A DNA stretch of 64,000 bases from Salinivibrio kushneri (GTDB taxonomy: Bacteria > Pseudomonadota > Gammaproteobacteria > Enterobacterales > Vibrionaceae). Positions 9,027-17,535 of this stretch are shown here, one piece after another (within the stretch, counting starts at the first letter, position 1; each line of letters begins with the position of its first letter). The DNA lies in the NCBI RefSeq assembly GCF_005280275.1, contig NZ_CP040021.1, positions 459,001 to 523,000 of the forward strand, given 5' to 3'. Below the pieces are notes generated by a model. The model searched no databases and was not told the DNA's origin. It saw nothing but the letters and a program-made list of their open reading frames with translations. A program made the position numbers and the translations under genes.

Positions 9027-10069
9027 AGTGTGCGCTCGCGATAGAGAATTTGACCTGCAGTTATAACGGTACGCCTGTTTTAAAGGATTTATCGCTGCAA
9101 GTCGCGCCGGGAGAGATTGTGTGCTTGCTCGGTGCCAGTGGCTGCGGGAAAACCACGTTGCTAAAAGCCATGGCTGGATTAATGCCATTATCGTCAGGAA
9201 AACTATCGATTGGGTGCAAACTCATGGATGATACTCAGCATTCAATCCCGCCAGAGCAACGCAATATCGGGATGATTTTTCAAGACTATGCGCTGTTCCC
9301 ACACCTCACGGTGGCAGACAACGTGGGGTTTGGTCTGTCTGGATTCAGCGCGGCGGCGCGCAGTGAGAAAGTGGCTGAGATGCTCAAGTTGGTGCGTCTG
9401 GCGGAGCTGGGAGACCGCTATCCTCATCAGCTCTCGGGCGGCCAACAACAGCGGGTGGCGATAGCGCGCGCGCTGGCCTATGAGCCGGATTTGTTGTTGC
9501 TTGATGAGCCCTTTTCAAATATTGATACTCAAGTTCGTCATGATTTAATTGAGGAAATCCGACGCATTTTTAAATCCCAAGGGGTGACGGCGATCCTGGT
9601 GACGCATAGCCGAGAGGAAGCATTCGCGTTTGCCGATAAGCTAGCGGTAATGAATCAGGGGCTCATTGAACAGTATGGCGATACTACAGAGGTATATTAC
9701 CAACCTGCGAGCCGCTTCGTCGCTGATTTTCTTGGCCAGGGCTCTTATGTGCCGGTAACGGTCTCGTCGCAAGAACAAATGCAGACACCGCTCGGCCCTT
9801 GGCCTCGTCCGGTGCATTGTCATCCAGGCCCGCATTGGTGGCTACTGAGACCGCAGTTTCTTAGCATTCGTGCTGATGAGAAGGGGGAAGGGCAGGTACT
9901 GTCTCAGCAGTTTATGGGAGACAGCAGCCGTTACACCATCGATATCCACGGTCAAAAACTATCGGTGCACGCGCGCGAGCCGCTATTGGTTGGGGATAAA
10001 GTCAGTTTACATATTCGCCCTCACGAGCCCGTCCTGTTCAATGATGGCCCGAGCTTTATTGATGATTAA
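9023..10069 (+). CDS. fbpC: Fe(3+) ABC transporter, ATP-binding protein
   Basis: 348-residue cytoplasmic ATPase. Walker A is GASGCGKTT near residue 36, the ABC signature LSGGQQQRVAIARAL, Walker B LLLLDEPFSNID and the switch histidine in VTHSREEAF. The C-terminal third (from about residue 240) is the TOBE-type regulatory domain of the FbpC/CysA/MalK class. It starts inside the fbpB stop (ATGA) and ends the iron-import operon. Confidence 0.95.
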   Translation: MKCALAIENLTCSYNGTPVLKDLSLQVAPGEIVCLLGASGCGKTTLLKAMAGLMPLSSGKLSIGCKLMDDTQHSIPPEQRNIGMIFQDYALFPHLTVADNVGFGLSGFSAAARSEKVAEMLKLVRLAELGDRYPHQLSGGQQQRVAIARALAYEPDLLLLDEPFSNIDTQVRHDLIEEIRRIFKSQGVTAILVTHSREEAFAFADKLAVMNQGLIEQYGDTTEVYYQPASRFVADFLGQGSYVPVTVSSQEQMQTPLGPWPRPVHCHPGPHWWLLRPQFLSIRADEKGEGQVLSQQFMGDSSRYTIDIHGQKLSVHAREPLLVGDKVSLHIRPHEPVLFNDGPSFIDD

Positions 10070-10083
10070 GACGGCAGAACTAA

Positions 10084-10112
10084 AAAAGCCAACCGAGGGG
10101 TTGGCTTTCTAC
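10084..10112. terminator. Bidirectional terminator, fbpC and luxR-type gene
   Basis: AAGCCAACC/GGTTGGCTT 9-bp stem (10086-10108). The T tract is better on the minus strand, so it chiefly ends the TetR-family gene transcript but also closes the fbp operon between two converging genes. Confidence 0.82.
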
Positions 10113-10128
10113 TAGGTTGACCACCTGG

Positions 10129-10734
10129 TTAGCTTTGTTGGCACAGTACATCAATATAGTGCTGAGCCATGGCGTTTAAAGCCGTTTTATCTGGTTGTTG
10201 GTGCGCCTGTAAAAACAGCACATAGCACACCCCAGCTAACATACTGGCAAGCTCACGCGGTTGGTAACGGTCGACCATTTCACCTTTTGCCATCCCGTTC
10301 TCGAACACGTGCTCGAACTGATCCATCGCATCTCGACTGCCTTTGACAAAGCGTGGCCAAATATCCTCGCGAATAGAGGTACTCCATTCAAACCAGACTT
10401 TCATCCAAGCTTTGTCTGCCAGTGCCGTGTCGATAATTTGCGAGGTAATGCAGTTTAGCGATGCTCGCATTGATTGATCTTGCTCGGTGCACTCATTAAT
10501 GAGTTTTATGAAGTGTTTCTCGGTCTGGGCCAAGATCTCTTCCACCAAGTCTTCACGGGTTGGGAAGTAGTTAAATACGGTCGCGACAGAGACGTCTGCC
10601 ATTTCGGCAATATCGGCGTGTCCGGCACGACCAATCCCGCGTTTCGCAAACACATCTAAGCCACACCCTAATAACTGCTCTTTGCGGCGCTCGGGCGATA
10701 GCCGCGTCCTTGTTCTCTCATTTGATTGAGCCAT
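10129..10734 (-). CDS. LuxR/HapR/SmcR-type quorum-sensing master regulator
   Basis: 201-residue TetR-family DNA-binding protein. The N-terminal helix-turn-helix region (TRTRLSPERRKEQLL, RGIGRAGHADIAEMADVSVATVFNYFPTRE split across it) is nearly identical to Vibrio LuxR/HapR/SmcR/OpaR, and the dimer domain keeps WMKVWFEWS. I start at ATG 10734, not the TTG at 10749, because GGCAGG lies 7 nt before it. In vibrios this gene also sits beside hpt, which supports orthology. It would control high-cell-density genes. The leader just before the start shows a possible Qrr small-RNA pairing site. Sure of family; the species-specific name is not assigned. Confidence 0.93.
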   Translation of the reverse strand: MAQSNERTRTRLSPERRKEQLLGCGLDVFAKRGIGRAGHADIAEMADVSVATVFNYFPTREDLVEEILAQTEKHFIKLINECTEQDQSMRASLNCITSQIIDTALADKAWMKVWFEWSTSIREDIWPRFVKGSRDAMDQFEHVFENGMAKGEMVDRYQPRELASMLAGVCYVLFLQAHQQPDKTALNAMAQHYIDVLCQQS

Positions 10735-11081
10735 CCTAAAACCTGCCAACTTATTTTTGGTTTGTACAAATTAATTATTGTTTGTGCTAATGATTTTATT
10801 ATTAGCGAGATCGAGTTTATACCAGCCATTTATGGCCTGACAACGGCTAGAAGCCTGATCTAGGCCTTAAAAATGTAATTTTGCCTGCAAAAAAAGTCAT
10901 GCATTACAAAAAACGCAGGCAGGGATTATTTTTTCTTATCAATCAGCGTGATAGCCAACTAGTGTGCAGGTGCATAAGCGGCAAAAACGCACTCGCTGGG
11001 ATCCGCAATCGATTTAGTGCTAGACTATGCCACCTTTGTTAGTGACCTCCCTTTTGTGGAGAGACAACCATCGGGGCAGAT
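10735..11081. promoter_or_regulatory. Divergent luxR-type/hpt intergenic region
   Basis: 347 nt between divergent genes. It is AT-rich next to the regulator gene, as is common for autoregulated luxR/hapR promoters. A CCTGC...GCAGG pair flanks an A-rich segment at about 10884-10920. I see no open frame and could not define -35/-10 boxes with confidence. A candidate Qrr pairing site is listed separately. Confidence 0.5.
10742..10751 (-). promoter_or_regulatory. Possible Qrr sRNA pairing site over the regulator's SD
   Basis: On the mRNA, AGTTGGCAGG can pair with the conserved Qrr core CCUAGCCAACU (from memory of Vibrio Qrr RNAs): 7 bp, a one-base bulge, then 3 bp. The site overlaps the GGCAGG ribosome binding sequence, which is how Qrr RNAs repress luxR/hapR. 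The qrr genes are not in this window. Confidence 0.45.
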
Positions 11082-11612
11082 ATGAAACACACCGTTGAAG
11101 TGATGATTTCAGAGCAGGACGTACAGGCGCGAGTCAAAGCCTTGGGCGCCGAGATCAGCGAGCACTATAAAGACTCATCGGAGTTGGTATTAGTGGGGCT
11201 GCTGCGTGGCTCGTTCGTTTTCATGGCGGATTTATGCCGTGCGATTGATATGCCGCACGCGGTCGACTTTATGACCGCATCAAGTTACGGCAACAGCATG
11301 GAAAGTACGCGTGATGTGCGTATTTTGAAAGACTTGGATGATGATATTAAAGGCAAAGACATACTCTTAGTCGAAGATATCATCGATACCGGCAATACGC
11401 TAAGTAAGGTGTGTGAAATCCTGTCTTTGCGCGAGCCAAATTCAGTACGTATTTGTACCTTATTAGATAAGCCAGAGCGCCGAGAAGTTGACGTTAAGGT
11501 TGATTGGTTGGGCTTTACGATTCCAGATGAATTTGTGGTCGGTGTGGGCATTGATTATGCGCAAAAGTATCGCCATCTGCCGTACGTTGGTAAAGTGATT
11601 CCGTTGGATTAA
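11082..11612 (+). CDS. hpt: Hypoxanthine phosphoribosyltransferase
   Basis: 176-residue cytoplasmic purine-salvage enzyme making IMP (and GMP) from hypoxanthine/guanine and PRPP. The PRPP-binding motif [11 protein letters not shown] is at residues 97-107; the flexible-loop Ser-Tyr is in ASSYGNS (residues 66-72) and the C-terminal Mg/purine loop is [14 protein letters not shown]. Length fits the E. coli enzyme (178). The gene is divergent from the LuxR/HapR-type regulator, a vibrio-typical arrangement. Confidence 0.97.
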   Translation: MKHTVEVMISEQDVQARVKALGAEISEHYKDSSELVLVGLLRGSFVFMADLCRAIDMPHAVDFMTASSYGNSMESTRDVRILKDLDDDIKGKDILLVEDIIDTGNTLSKVCEILSLREPNSVRICTLLDKPERREVDVKVDWLGFTIPDEFVVGVGIDYAQKYRHLPYVGKVIPLD

Positions 11613-11674
11613 TTTTCACGGTGATTGGCAACGCTGATCATCGCGTAGAGCGACAGGGCGTCTCACGAGCAATG

Positions 11675-11702
11675 AAAAACCGAGCGGTCGCTCGGTTTTT
11701 TT
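11675..11702. terminator. Bidirectional terminator, hpt and secDF
   Basis: CCGAGCG/CGCTCGG stem (11680-11686 and 11689-11695) flanked by A run and T run, between convergent hpt and secF. Confidence 0.88.
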
Positions 11703-11729
11703 GTGCCTATGGGAGTCAGTAAGGGTGAG

Positions 11730-12626
11730 TCAGTAAGCGCCTTCTCGCTCGGGAGCCGGCGCGCGCTGATAATGCGCAGGGGATAACCCCAGCATTTCTT
11801 GTAGACAAGACGCCACCGCGACCGATGACCAAGTGCCAGTGAGTACGCCAACAAAGAGCGTCAGCGCAAAGCCATACAAGGCATCGCCACCCAATACCAA
11901 CAAACATCCGATGGTAAATAGCGTGGTGCCAGCGGTAATCAAGGTGCGCGAGAATGTCTCACAGACCGCAATATTGGTGCTGACATACACACATTGGTTC
12001 GGTTTGGCTCTGAGCACGTCGCGCAGCCGATCGCCGATCACAATGGAGTCATTGAGCGAGTAACCGATCACGGCGAGGAGCCCGGCAATGACATTGAGAT
12101 CCATCGGCACCGCAAGCATTGCGAGTAGGCCCAAGGTAAGCGTCACATCGTGCACCAGCGCTCCCACTGCCGCCAGGGCGAGACGCCATTCAAAGCGAAT
12201 GGCCAAATAAAGCATGATGGCTAACGAGGCAACCAGCAGTGCTAACCCGCCTTGTTCAAACAGCACCTGCCCCACTTGAGGGCCGACGACGTTCGCTTGA
12301 ACTAAAGTGACGGGCATGGCGAGCGCGCGGCTGATTTGGGCGATGACCTGTTGCGGATCTTGCCATTGGGACGCATGAGGTAAAATGAGTTGCCATTCGC
12401 CCTGAGTGGTACTTGGCGTGAGTGCTGCCAACTCGCCAAACTGACTGTGCAGGGCGGCGATCAGCGGTTCACTGCCAGTTAGGCTAGGGAGGGCGAAATC
12501 AATCACGATACCGCCGGTAAAATCGATGCCCAAGTTTAGGCCATAATAAACGATCGCCCAGAGGCTGATCAGGATAAGCAGTCCCGAGAGCGCTAAGCTG
12601 GCATAGCGGACGTGTGTCAGTTTCAT
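11730..12626 (-). CDS. secF: Protein translocase subunit SecF (second-copy type)
   Basis: About 298 residues, an RND-like inner-membrane protein with six predicted membrane segments and a periplasmic P4 loop. It works with SecD to pull preproteins out of SecYEG using an ion gradient. The GIDFTGG motif after TM1 and the AVIGYSLNDSIVIGDRLRD motif in TM4 are diagnostic. Start ATG 12626 is preceded by AAGGAG at good spacing; a longer frame reaching 12728 lies inside secD and is not used. It follows secD by 11 nt. No yajC or tgt precedes secD, unlike the main sec operon, so this is the paralogous secDF set known in vibrios. Confidence 0.93.
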   Translation of the reverse strand: MKLTHVRYASLALSGLLILISLWAIVYYGLNLGIDFTGGIVIDFALPSLTGSEPLIAALHSQFGELAALTPSTTQGEWQLILPHASQWQDPQQVIAQISRALAMPVTLVQANVVGPQVGQVLFEQGGLALLVASLAIMLYLAIRFEWRLALAAVGALVHDVTLTLGLLAMLAVPMDLNVIAGLLAVIGYSLNDSIVIGDRLRDVLRAKPNQCVYVSTNIAVCETFSRTLITAGTTLFTIGCLLVLGGDALYGFALTLFVGVLTGTWSSVAVASCLQEMLGLSPAHYQRAPAPEREGAY

Positions 12627-12637
12627 AAACAGGCTCC

Positions 12638-14416
12638 TTAAATGGTCACGGCGCGGCGGCGGTCGCGTCCCCAAATTGGATTGATAATGGCTCGCGTGCC
12701 GACAATGCCGGTGATCATGCTCGCGCATAGTCCCAGAATCAGTGTGGTGGCAAACCCTTGTAATGGTCCTGAGCCGACCGCATACAAGCAGACCGCGGAA
12801 ATTAAGGTGGTGATATTGGCGTCAAAGATGGTGCTAAAGGCCGCTCGATAACCGGTATCAATAGCATTGGCAAGGCTGTTCCCCGCGCGCAAGCGGTCGC
12901 GAATACGCTCAAAGATAAGCACATTGGTATCGACCGCCATCCCCACGGTTAACACCAAGCCGGCGATCCCCGGTAGGGTCAGGACTGCGCCGGGCAGCAG
13001 CGCGAGTAGACCGACTTGCATCATCAAGTTGGCACCCAGCGAGACAATCGCGACCCAGCCAAAGCGGCGATACCAAAGCACCATAAAGATAGCCACACCT
13101 ATCATGCCGACGGCCAGTGCAGAAAACCCTGCCTTGATATTATCGGCCCCTAAGGTCGGGCCAATCGCGCGTTCTTCAACGATTTTAATCGGTGCGGTGA
13201 GTGCGCCAGCGCGTAACAACATCGAGAGGTTACGGGCTTCTTCTGGGCTAGACAGGCCCGTGATCCGGAATCGATCGCTGAGCGCACTTTGAATCGTCGC
13301 GACGTTGATCACACGCTCGTTGGCAATCAGATCGCCCTGCTCATTAGCTTGATACTCACGGTACACAGTGGCCATGGGATCGCCTAAGTGACGTCGGGTA
13401 AAGGCCAGCATGGTTTCGCCTCCGGGGCCATCTAAGCGAATATCCACTTGTGGACGACGCATTTCATCAACGCTGGTGCGCGCATCAATAATGTGTTCCC
13501 CACCCAAAATGGCATGACGTGCTAACGGCACTACATTGTGCTGTGCGTCATACAGGCGTTTCGGGCTGGTAGTATCGAGGGCATAGAACGCGAGTGAGGC
13601 TGTCGCGCCAATGACATTTTTAGCTTGCTTGGGATCGTGCACGCCGGGCAGTTCGATACGAATATAGTCTTTACCCTGACGTTGTACACTCGCTTCGGCC
13701 ACACCTAAGGCATCGATACGTTTGCGAAGAATATCGATATTCTGACGCACGGCTTGATGGCTCATCGCGTCTTGCTCGGTATCGGTCATCTGCCAGCCAT
13801 TCGTGGTGCGATTGAATCGCCATTGGGGATAATGCTCGGTAAACCAAGCGCTGGCTTTGCTGCGATCGCTGGCACTGAGCATCGGCAATTGCACCGTGGT
13901 GTTATCTTTGGTGTTGACCGTGGCGTTAGCGGGTAAGTGCTTGCTGTCTAACCAAAGGTTGAGGCTTTGTACTAACGCCTCGGCTTGATGGGCGAGTGCT
14001 TGGTCGGTATCAACCCAAAGTAACAACTGTACACCGCCACGCAGATCGAGCCCTAGTTTTACCGGCTCGGCACCGAAGCGCGACAGCCATGTGGGTGCTG
14101 CGGATAAATAATCGAGGGTGATCTCCGCATCGGTCCCTAGGGCGCCTTTTAATTGCTGTTGTACGTTCTGTTGCTGGCTAATATCGGGCGTAATTAAGGT
14201 CACCGTCCCTTGCGAGTCATAACGTACTTCACTCACGGTCTCAGGATGGGTTTTAAGCCAGTTTTGCAGTGCTTGATGCGAGTGATGAGACACGCTCACC
14301 ACCGGGTGGTCGCCAAAAAAGCTTGGCAACGCCTGCAGGGTCAGGACGATTAACATCAGCACCAATGCGGCGTAGTGCCATAAAGAATACCGATTGGCGG
14401 GGGATAATTTATTCAT
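12638..14416 (-). CDS. secD: Protein translocase subunit SecD (second-copy type, VemP-linked)
   Basis: 592 residues. One N-terminal membrane segment (about residues 9-28), the large periplasmic P1 region opening at GLDLRGGVQLLLWVD, then five more membrane segments with the coupling motif GLVLTVGMAVDTNVLIFERI. The transmembrane Asp in this motif is needed for ion coupling. Start ATG 14416 has AAGGAG 5 nt upstream; an in-frame codon at 14449 is not needed. The start-codon region is perfectly complementary over 12 nt to the last codons of the upstream VemP-like gene, and a 7-bp hairpin ends just before the SD. Translation is therefore probably controlled by ribosome stalling upstream. Confidence 0.94.
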   Translation of the reverse strand: MNKLSPANRYSLWHYAALVLMLIVLTLQALPSFFGDHPVVSVSHHSHQALQNWLKTHPETVSEVRYDSQGTVTLITPDISQQQNVQQQLKGALGTDAEITLDYLSAAPTWLSRFGAEPVKLGLDLRGGVQLLLWVDTDQALAHQAEALVQSLNLWLDSKHLPANATVNTKDNTTVQLPMLSASDRSKASAWFTEHYPQWRFNRTTNGWQMTDTEQDAMSHQAVRQNIDILRKRIDALGVAEASVQRQGKDYIRIELPGVHDPKQAKNVIGATASLAFYALDTTSPKRLYDAQHNVVPLARHAILGGEHIIDARTSVDEMRRPQVDIRLDGPGGETMLAFTRRHLGDPMATVYREYQANEQGDLIANERVINVATIQSALSDRFRITGLSSPEEARNLSMLLRAGALTAPIKIVEERAIGPTLGADNIKAGFSALAVGMIGVAIFMVLWYRRFGWVAIVSLGANLMMQVGLLALLPGAVLTLPGIAGLVLTVGMAVDTNVLIFERIRDRLRAGNSLANAIDTGYRAAFSTIFDANITTLISAVCLYAVGSGPLQGFATTLILGLCASMITGIVGTRAIINPIWGRDRRRAVTI

Positions 14417-14541
14417 TCGTTCTCCTTGGCTGTGCATCACGCACAGCAAAACCGAATACCGAGCGCCAGCTCGATATTGTGATTAGGGGGAAAAGGCGCG
14501 ACGGCCTTTAGGAAAGCGAACGATTAACGCGAATGAATAAA
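14408..14541 (-). promoter_or_regulatory. vemP-secD leader: long-range RNA pairing that hides the secD start
   Basis: On the mRNA, TTTATTCATTCG (plus coordinates 14530-14541, inside the last codons of the VemP-like gene) is the exact reverse complement of CGAATGAATAAA (14408-14419), which contains the secD ATG. Three small hairpins fill the space between: 14492-14509 (6 bp), 14460-14473 (5 bp) and 14429-14447 (GCTGTGC/GCACAGC, 7 bp). They would bring the two arms together. UUCGCUUUCC at 14511-14520 could also pair imperfectly with the SD segment GGAGAACGAA. A ribosome stalled at the end of the upstream gene would cover one arm and free the secD start. Confidence 0.75.
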
Positions 14542-14934
14542 GCGATATTGCAGGTTGTGTTCTCGCCAGCCACCGAGGCGGGGGAGCGAAAAGGCAAGAT
14601 ACTGGCGTGGCAGACACACCCCAAGTACGCACAAAAAGGCAATCAGGTGCCAAGCCAGGCGAATGTGCGGGGGAGGAAGAATCGCGGCTAAATGTGGCGG
14701 TTGGGTGTCGTCATCAGGCAATGCAGCAGGCAAGGCGACGCTGGCTCTCGCGGTAGAAACGAGCGCCGGAGTTTGCTCAAGGGCATGGACTTGGCTGCTT
14801 TGTTGAAACGGTGAAACCTGCGCTTGCGCCGCCACATTGACCAGCACCGCAAACAGCATCATACCCGCCATCAGCCAAAGGGTGAGCGGAGAGCGGTGCG
14901 TTGTTGATGATGAAGCGTGCGCGATCGGAGTCAT
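14524..14934 (-). CDS. VemP-like export-monitoring arrest peptide (putative)
   Basis: 136-residue secretory or membrane protein. An N-terminal hydrophobic segment (about residues 18-36) ends in VNVAAQA-QVS, a plausible signal peptidase site. A second hydrophobic stretch spans about 90-108. The last 18 residues, PRLGGWREHNLQYRFIHS-R, align with the arrest sequence of Vibrio alginolyticus VemP (as I recall it, HRISGWKETNAMYVALN) at R, I/L, G, W, K/R, E, N and Y. The position, immediately upstream of the second secDF pair, is the same as for vemP. No good SD precedes ATG 14934, but an in-frame stop just upstream leaves no earlier start. Proposed role: stall when export is slow and so switch on SecDF. 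This is homology by motif, position and topology, not proven stalling. Confidence 0.8.
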   Translation of the reverse strand: MTPIAHASSSTTHRSPLTLWLMAGMMLFAVLVNVAAQAQVSPFQQSSQVHALEQTPALVSTARASVALPAALPDDDTQPPHLAAILPPPHIRLAWHLIAFLCVLGVCLPRQYLAFSLPRLGGWREHNLQYRFIHSR

Positions 14935-14991
14935 GGCGGTGTTGTACGACGATTACGCCGCGATCACAAGCGTTACTGTGTCAGCGCTGTG

Positions 14992-15666
14992 TCAATTCTC
15001 GTAAGAAACCGGTGCAGCAGAGTTGGGCACCAGATGACTCATCGCCGATTGATAGTTGATTTCCAGTGATGCCTGACTATTGGCGGTCATCCCTAGATCC
15101 CGTAAGATCCCGTCGGTGGTGTCGTAAAACCAGCCATGGACCTTCACATCTTGGCCGCGCTCCCAGGCCGCTCGCAAAATCGTTGAATTGCCCAGATGAT
15201 AAACCTGTTCGGCGACATTGATCTCACACAGCCGGTTACCACGAGCTTGTGCGGGCAGTTGGCTAAGGTAGCTTTTGTGCTTGAGGTAGAGATCACGAAT
15301 ATGCAGTAACCAGTTGTTAATTAAACCCAGCTCAGGGTTTTCAATCGCTGCATGTACCCCGCCACAACCATAGTGGCCACAGACAATAATGTGTTTGATT
15401 TGCAGCACGTCGACGGCGTACTGCACCACGGATAAACAATTGAGATCGGTATGAATCACTTGATTGGCGACATTACGATGAACAAAAAGCTCACCCGAGT
15501 CTAAGCCAGTCAGGCGCTCTGCGGGGACGCGACTATCGGCGCAGCCAATCCATAAATATTCTGGATGTTGTTCTTTCGCCAATTCGGCAAAAAATTGTGG
15601 GTTGGTATCACGAATGTCTTTTGACCAGGCTTTATTGTTGGCGAACAACGCTTTGATTTGGGCCAT
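14992..15666 (-). CDS. can: Beta-carbonic anhydrase Can
   Basis: 224-residue zinc enzyme interconverting CO2 and bicarbonate in the cytoplasm. With ATG 15666 as start the zinc ligands fall at Cys42, Asp44, His98 and Cys101 ([21 protein letters not shown]), the same numbering as E. coli Can; the GTG at 15672 would add two residues. The E. coli-type HRNVAN and [11 protein letters not shown] segments are present. It is divergent from two SulP transporters and near yadGH. In E. coli can is directly divergent from yadG, so the SulP pair is inserted. Pairing with a SulP anion transporter suggests bicarbonate supply, by inference. Confidence 0.96.
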   Translation of the reverse strand: MAQIKALFANNKAWSKDIRDTNPQFFAELAKEQHPEYLWIGCADSRVPAERLTGLDSGELFVHRNVANQVIHTDLNCLSVVQYAVDVLQIKHIIVCGHYGCGGVHAAIENPELGLINNWLLHIRDLYLKHKSYLSQLPAQARGNRLCEINVAEQVYHLGNSTILRAAWERGQDVKVHGWFYDTTDGILRDLGMTANSQASLEINYQSAMSHLVPNSAAPVSYEN

Positions 15667-15879
15667 ATCCACTCAATCTTTTGGCAAAGTTATCAATTGC
15701 CACTATACCGCAATGAGGGGGCTTGAAATATACTGAGATCAATTTTCACATTTTTTTACACCTTTCGCGTCCAATGGATCACGCTGTTTACCTGCAACAC
15801 CACTGCTCGGATAGGTTAATCCAAGAAAATTCGTATACTGTTCGCTCTATCATGATCTTAACCGCAGTAGGGGTAGTGC

Positions 15880-17535
15880 GTGTTTGATAAAGGACGATTT
15901 GCGCAGCTGACAGTAAAAGGGGATTTGTTTGGTGGGGTCACTACCGCGATTATCTCATTGCCATTGGCGCTTGCATTTGGTGTCGCCTCAGGCGCTGGCG
16001 CGGAAGCGGGGCTATGGGGCGCGATTCTAGTCGGGTTGTTTGCCTCGCTATTTGGTGGTTCATCAACGTTGATCTCCGAGCCCACTGGGCCGATGACAGT
16101 GATCATGACCACGGTGCTAACCGCGATGATGGCTCGCTATCCGGAAGGAGGCGTTGCCATGGCGTTCACTGTGGTGATGATGGCAGGCGCGTTCCAAGTT
16201 CTGATTGGCAGTTTAAGGCTAGGTAAATACGTTACCTTGATGCCCTACAGTGTGGTGTCAGGCTTTATGTCAGGGATTGGGGTGATCTTGATTTTGCTCC
16301 AGCTAGCGCCGTTATTGGGGCAAGCCGCACCTTTTGGCGGGGCGCTCGGTACACTCAAAGCATTGCCTGACTTACTCGCTAATGCCGATTTTAAAGAGGT
16401 ATTTCTCGGTGTTTTGACGCTTGGCATCTTGTTTTATTTTCCGGCGAAATATCGTCGTTTTATTCCCGCACAGCTTGTCGCACTCGTCAGTATCACTTTG
16501 GTGTCGATTTTATTGTTTGATACCGACAGCATTCGTCGTATTGGGGAAATACCCACCGGCTTACCCTCGCTGGTGATCCCGCATATCACGACAGAACATT
16601 TTACCGCGATGGTGATTGATGCCCTCGTGCTGGGTACCTTAGGGTGTATTGATACCTTATTAACCGCGGTGATTGCTGACTCACTGACGCGGCAAGAACA
16701 CAACTCTGATCGCGAGCTGCGTGGGCAGGGCATTGCCAATATGATTGCCGGGTTATTTGGTGCGCTCCCTGGCGCGGGGGCGACTATGGGCACCGTGGTG
16801 AATGTACAAGTAGGCGCGCGTTCTCCCTTATCGGGAATTTTGCGGGCGGCGATGTTAGCCGCGGTGGTATTGGTCGCCGGTGCGCTGACCGCGCCCATCC
16901 CGATGGCAGTATTGGCGGGCATCGCCTTGTACGTCGGTTTTAATATCCTCGATTGGAGCTTTCTGCATCGTGCCCACAAGATCAGCTTACAGCAGACGGG
17001 GATCATGTATGGCGTGATGGCGCTGACGGTATTTGTCGATTTGATTGTTGCCGTTGGCTTGGGGGTATTCATTGCCAACTTATTGGTGATTGAGCGCCTA
17101 AGTCGAGAACAAGCCAAGCAAGTGCGGGCCATCAGTGATGCCGAAGATGATGAAGTGCCGCTTGATGACGAAGAGCGTGCGCTGCTTGATGCCAGCAATG
17201 GCCAAGTGTTGTTTTTCTATCTTTCCGGGCCGATGATTTTCAGTGTCTCGAAAGCGATTGCACGCCAGCATGCGCACATCAACGAGTTCCGTGTGATGAT
17301 ATTGGATTTAAGCGATGTGCCCATGTTAGACATGACGGTTGGCTTGGCGTTAGAGAACGCGATTAAAGATGCGCGTGAGGCTGAGTGCACGGTGTTTTTA
17401 CTGTGCCCGCACGATGAGACACGTGAGCAGCTGCAGCGCCTTCACATCGGTGATTGGGTCAGAGACGCGCATATTTTTACCACACGCAAACCAGCATTAG
17501 AGGCGGCCAACCGCTTAGTAGAAGTGATGCCATAG
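15880..17535 (+). CDS. SulP family anion transporter with STAS domain (copy 1)
   Basis: 551-residue inner-membrane transporter of the SulP/SLC26 family: about 11-14 membrane segments (residues 10-400) followed by a cytoplasmic STAS domain (about 430-545, with LSGPMIFSVSKAIARQ and LDLSDVPMLDMTVG). Start is GTG 15880 with AGGGG upstream. The family carries sulfate, bicarbonate, dicarboxylates or other anions; the substrate cannot be read from sequence. The neighbouring divergent carbonic anhydrase gene makes bicarbonate the favoured guess. The next gene is a close paralogue, so this is a tandem duplication. Confidence 0.93.
   Translation: MFDKGRFAQLTVKGDLFGGVTTAIISLPLALAFGVASGAGAEAGLWGAILVGLFASLFGGSSTLISEPTGPMTVIMTTVLTAMMARYPEGGVAMAFTVVMMAGAFQVLIGSLRLGKYVTLMPYSVVSGFMSGIGVILILLQLAPLLGQAAPFGGALGTLKALPDLLANADFKEVFLGVLTLGILFYFPAKYRRFIPAQLVALVSITLVSILLFDTDSIRRIGEIPTGLPSLVIPHITTEHFTAMVIDALVLGTLGCIDTLLTAVIADSLTRQEHNSDRELRGQGIANMIAGLFGALPGAGATMGTVVNVQVGARSPLSGILRAAMLAAVVLVAGALTAPIPMAVLAGIALYVGFNILDWSFLHRAHKISLQQTGIMYGVMALTVFVDLIVAVGLGVFIANLLVIERLSREQAKQVRAISDAEDDEVPLDDEERALLDASNGQVLFFYLSGPMIFSVSKAIARQHAHINEFRVMILDLSDVPMLDMTVGLALENAIKDAREAECTVFLLCPHDETREQLQRLHIGDWVRDAHIFTTRKPALEAANRLVEVMP

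Noticed and set aside
10884..10920. Possible terminator or small RNA between the regulator gene and hpt (CCTGC...GCAGG)
   Set aside because: The inner segment is A-rich on both sides and does not pair, leaving only a 5-bp stem with a large loop.
12627..12728. N-terminal extension of secF by 34 codons
   Set aside because: It lies within secD, while ATG 12626 has a strong SD and fits the SecF N-terminus.
16434..17198. Long minus-strand frame of 254 codons inside SulP copy 1
   Set aside because: Antisense shadow of a clear transporter gene; low-complexity Ser/Thr/Ala composition, no SD, no family resemblance. The same applies to 18452-18892 in copy 2.
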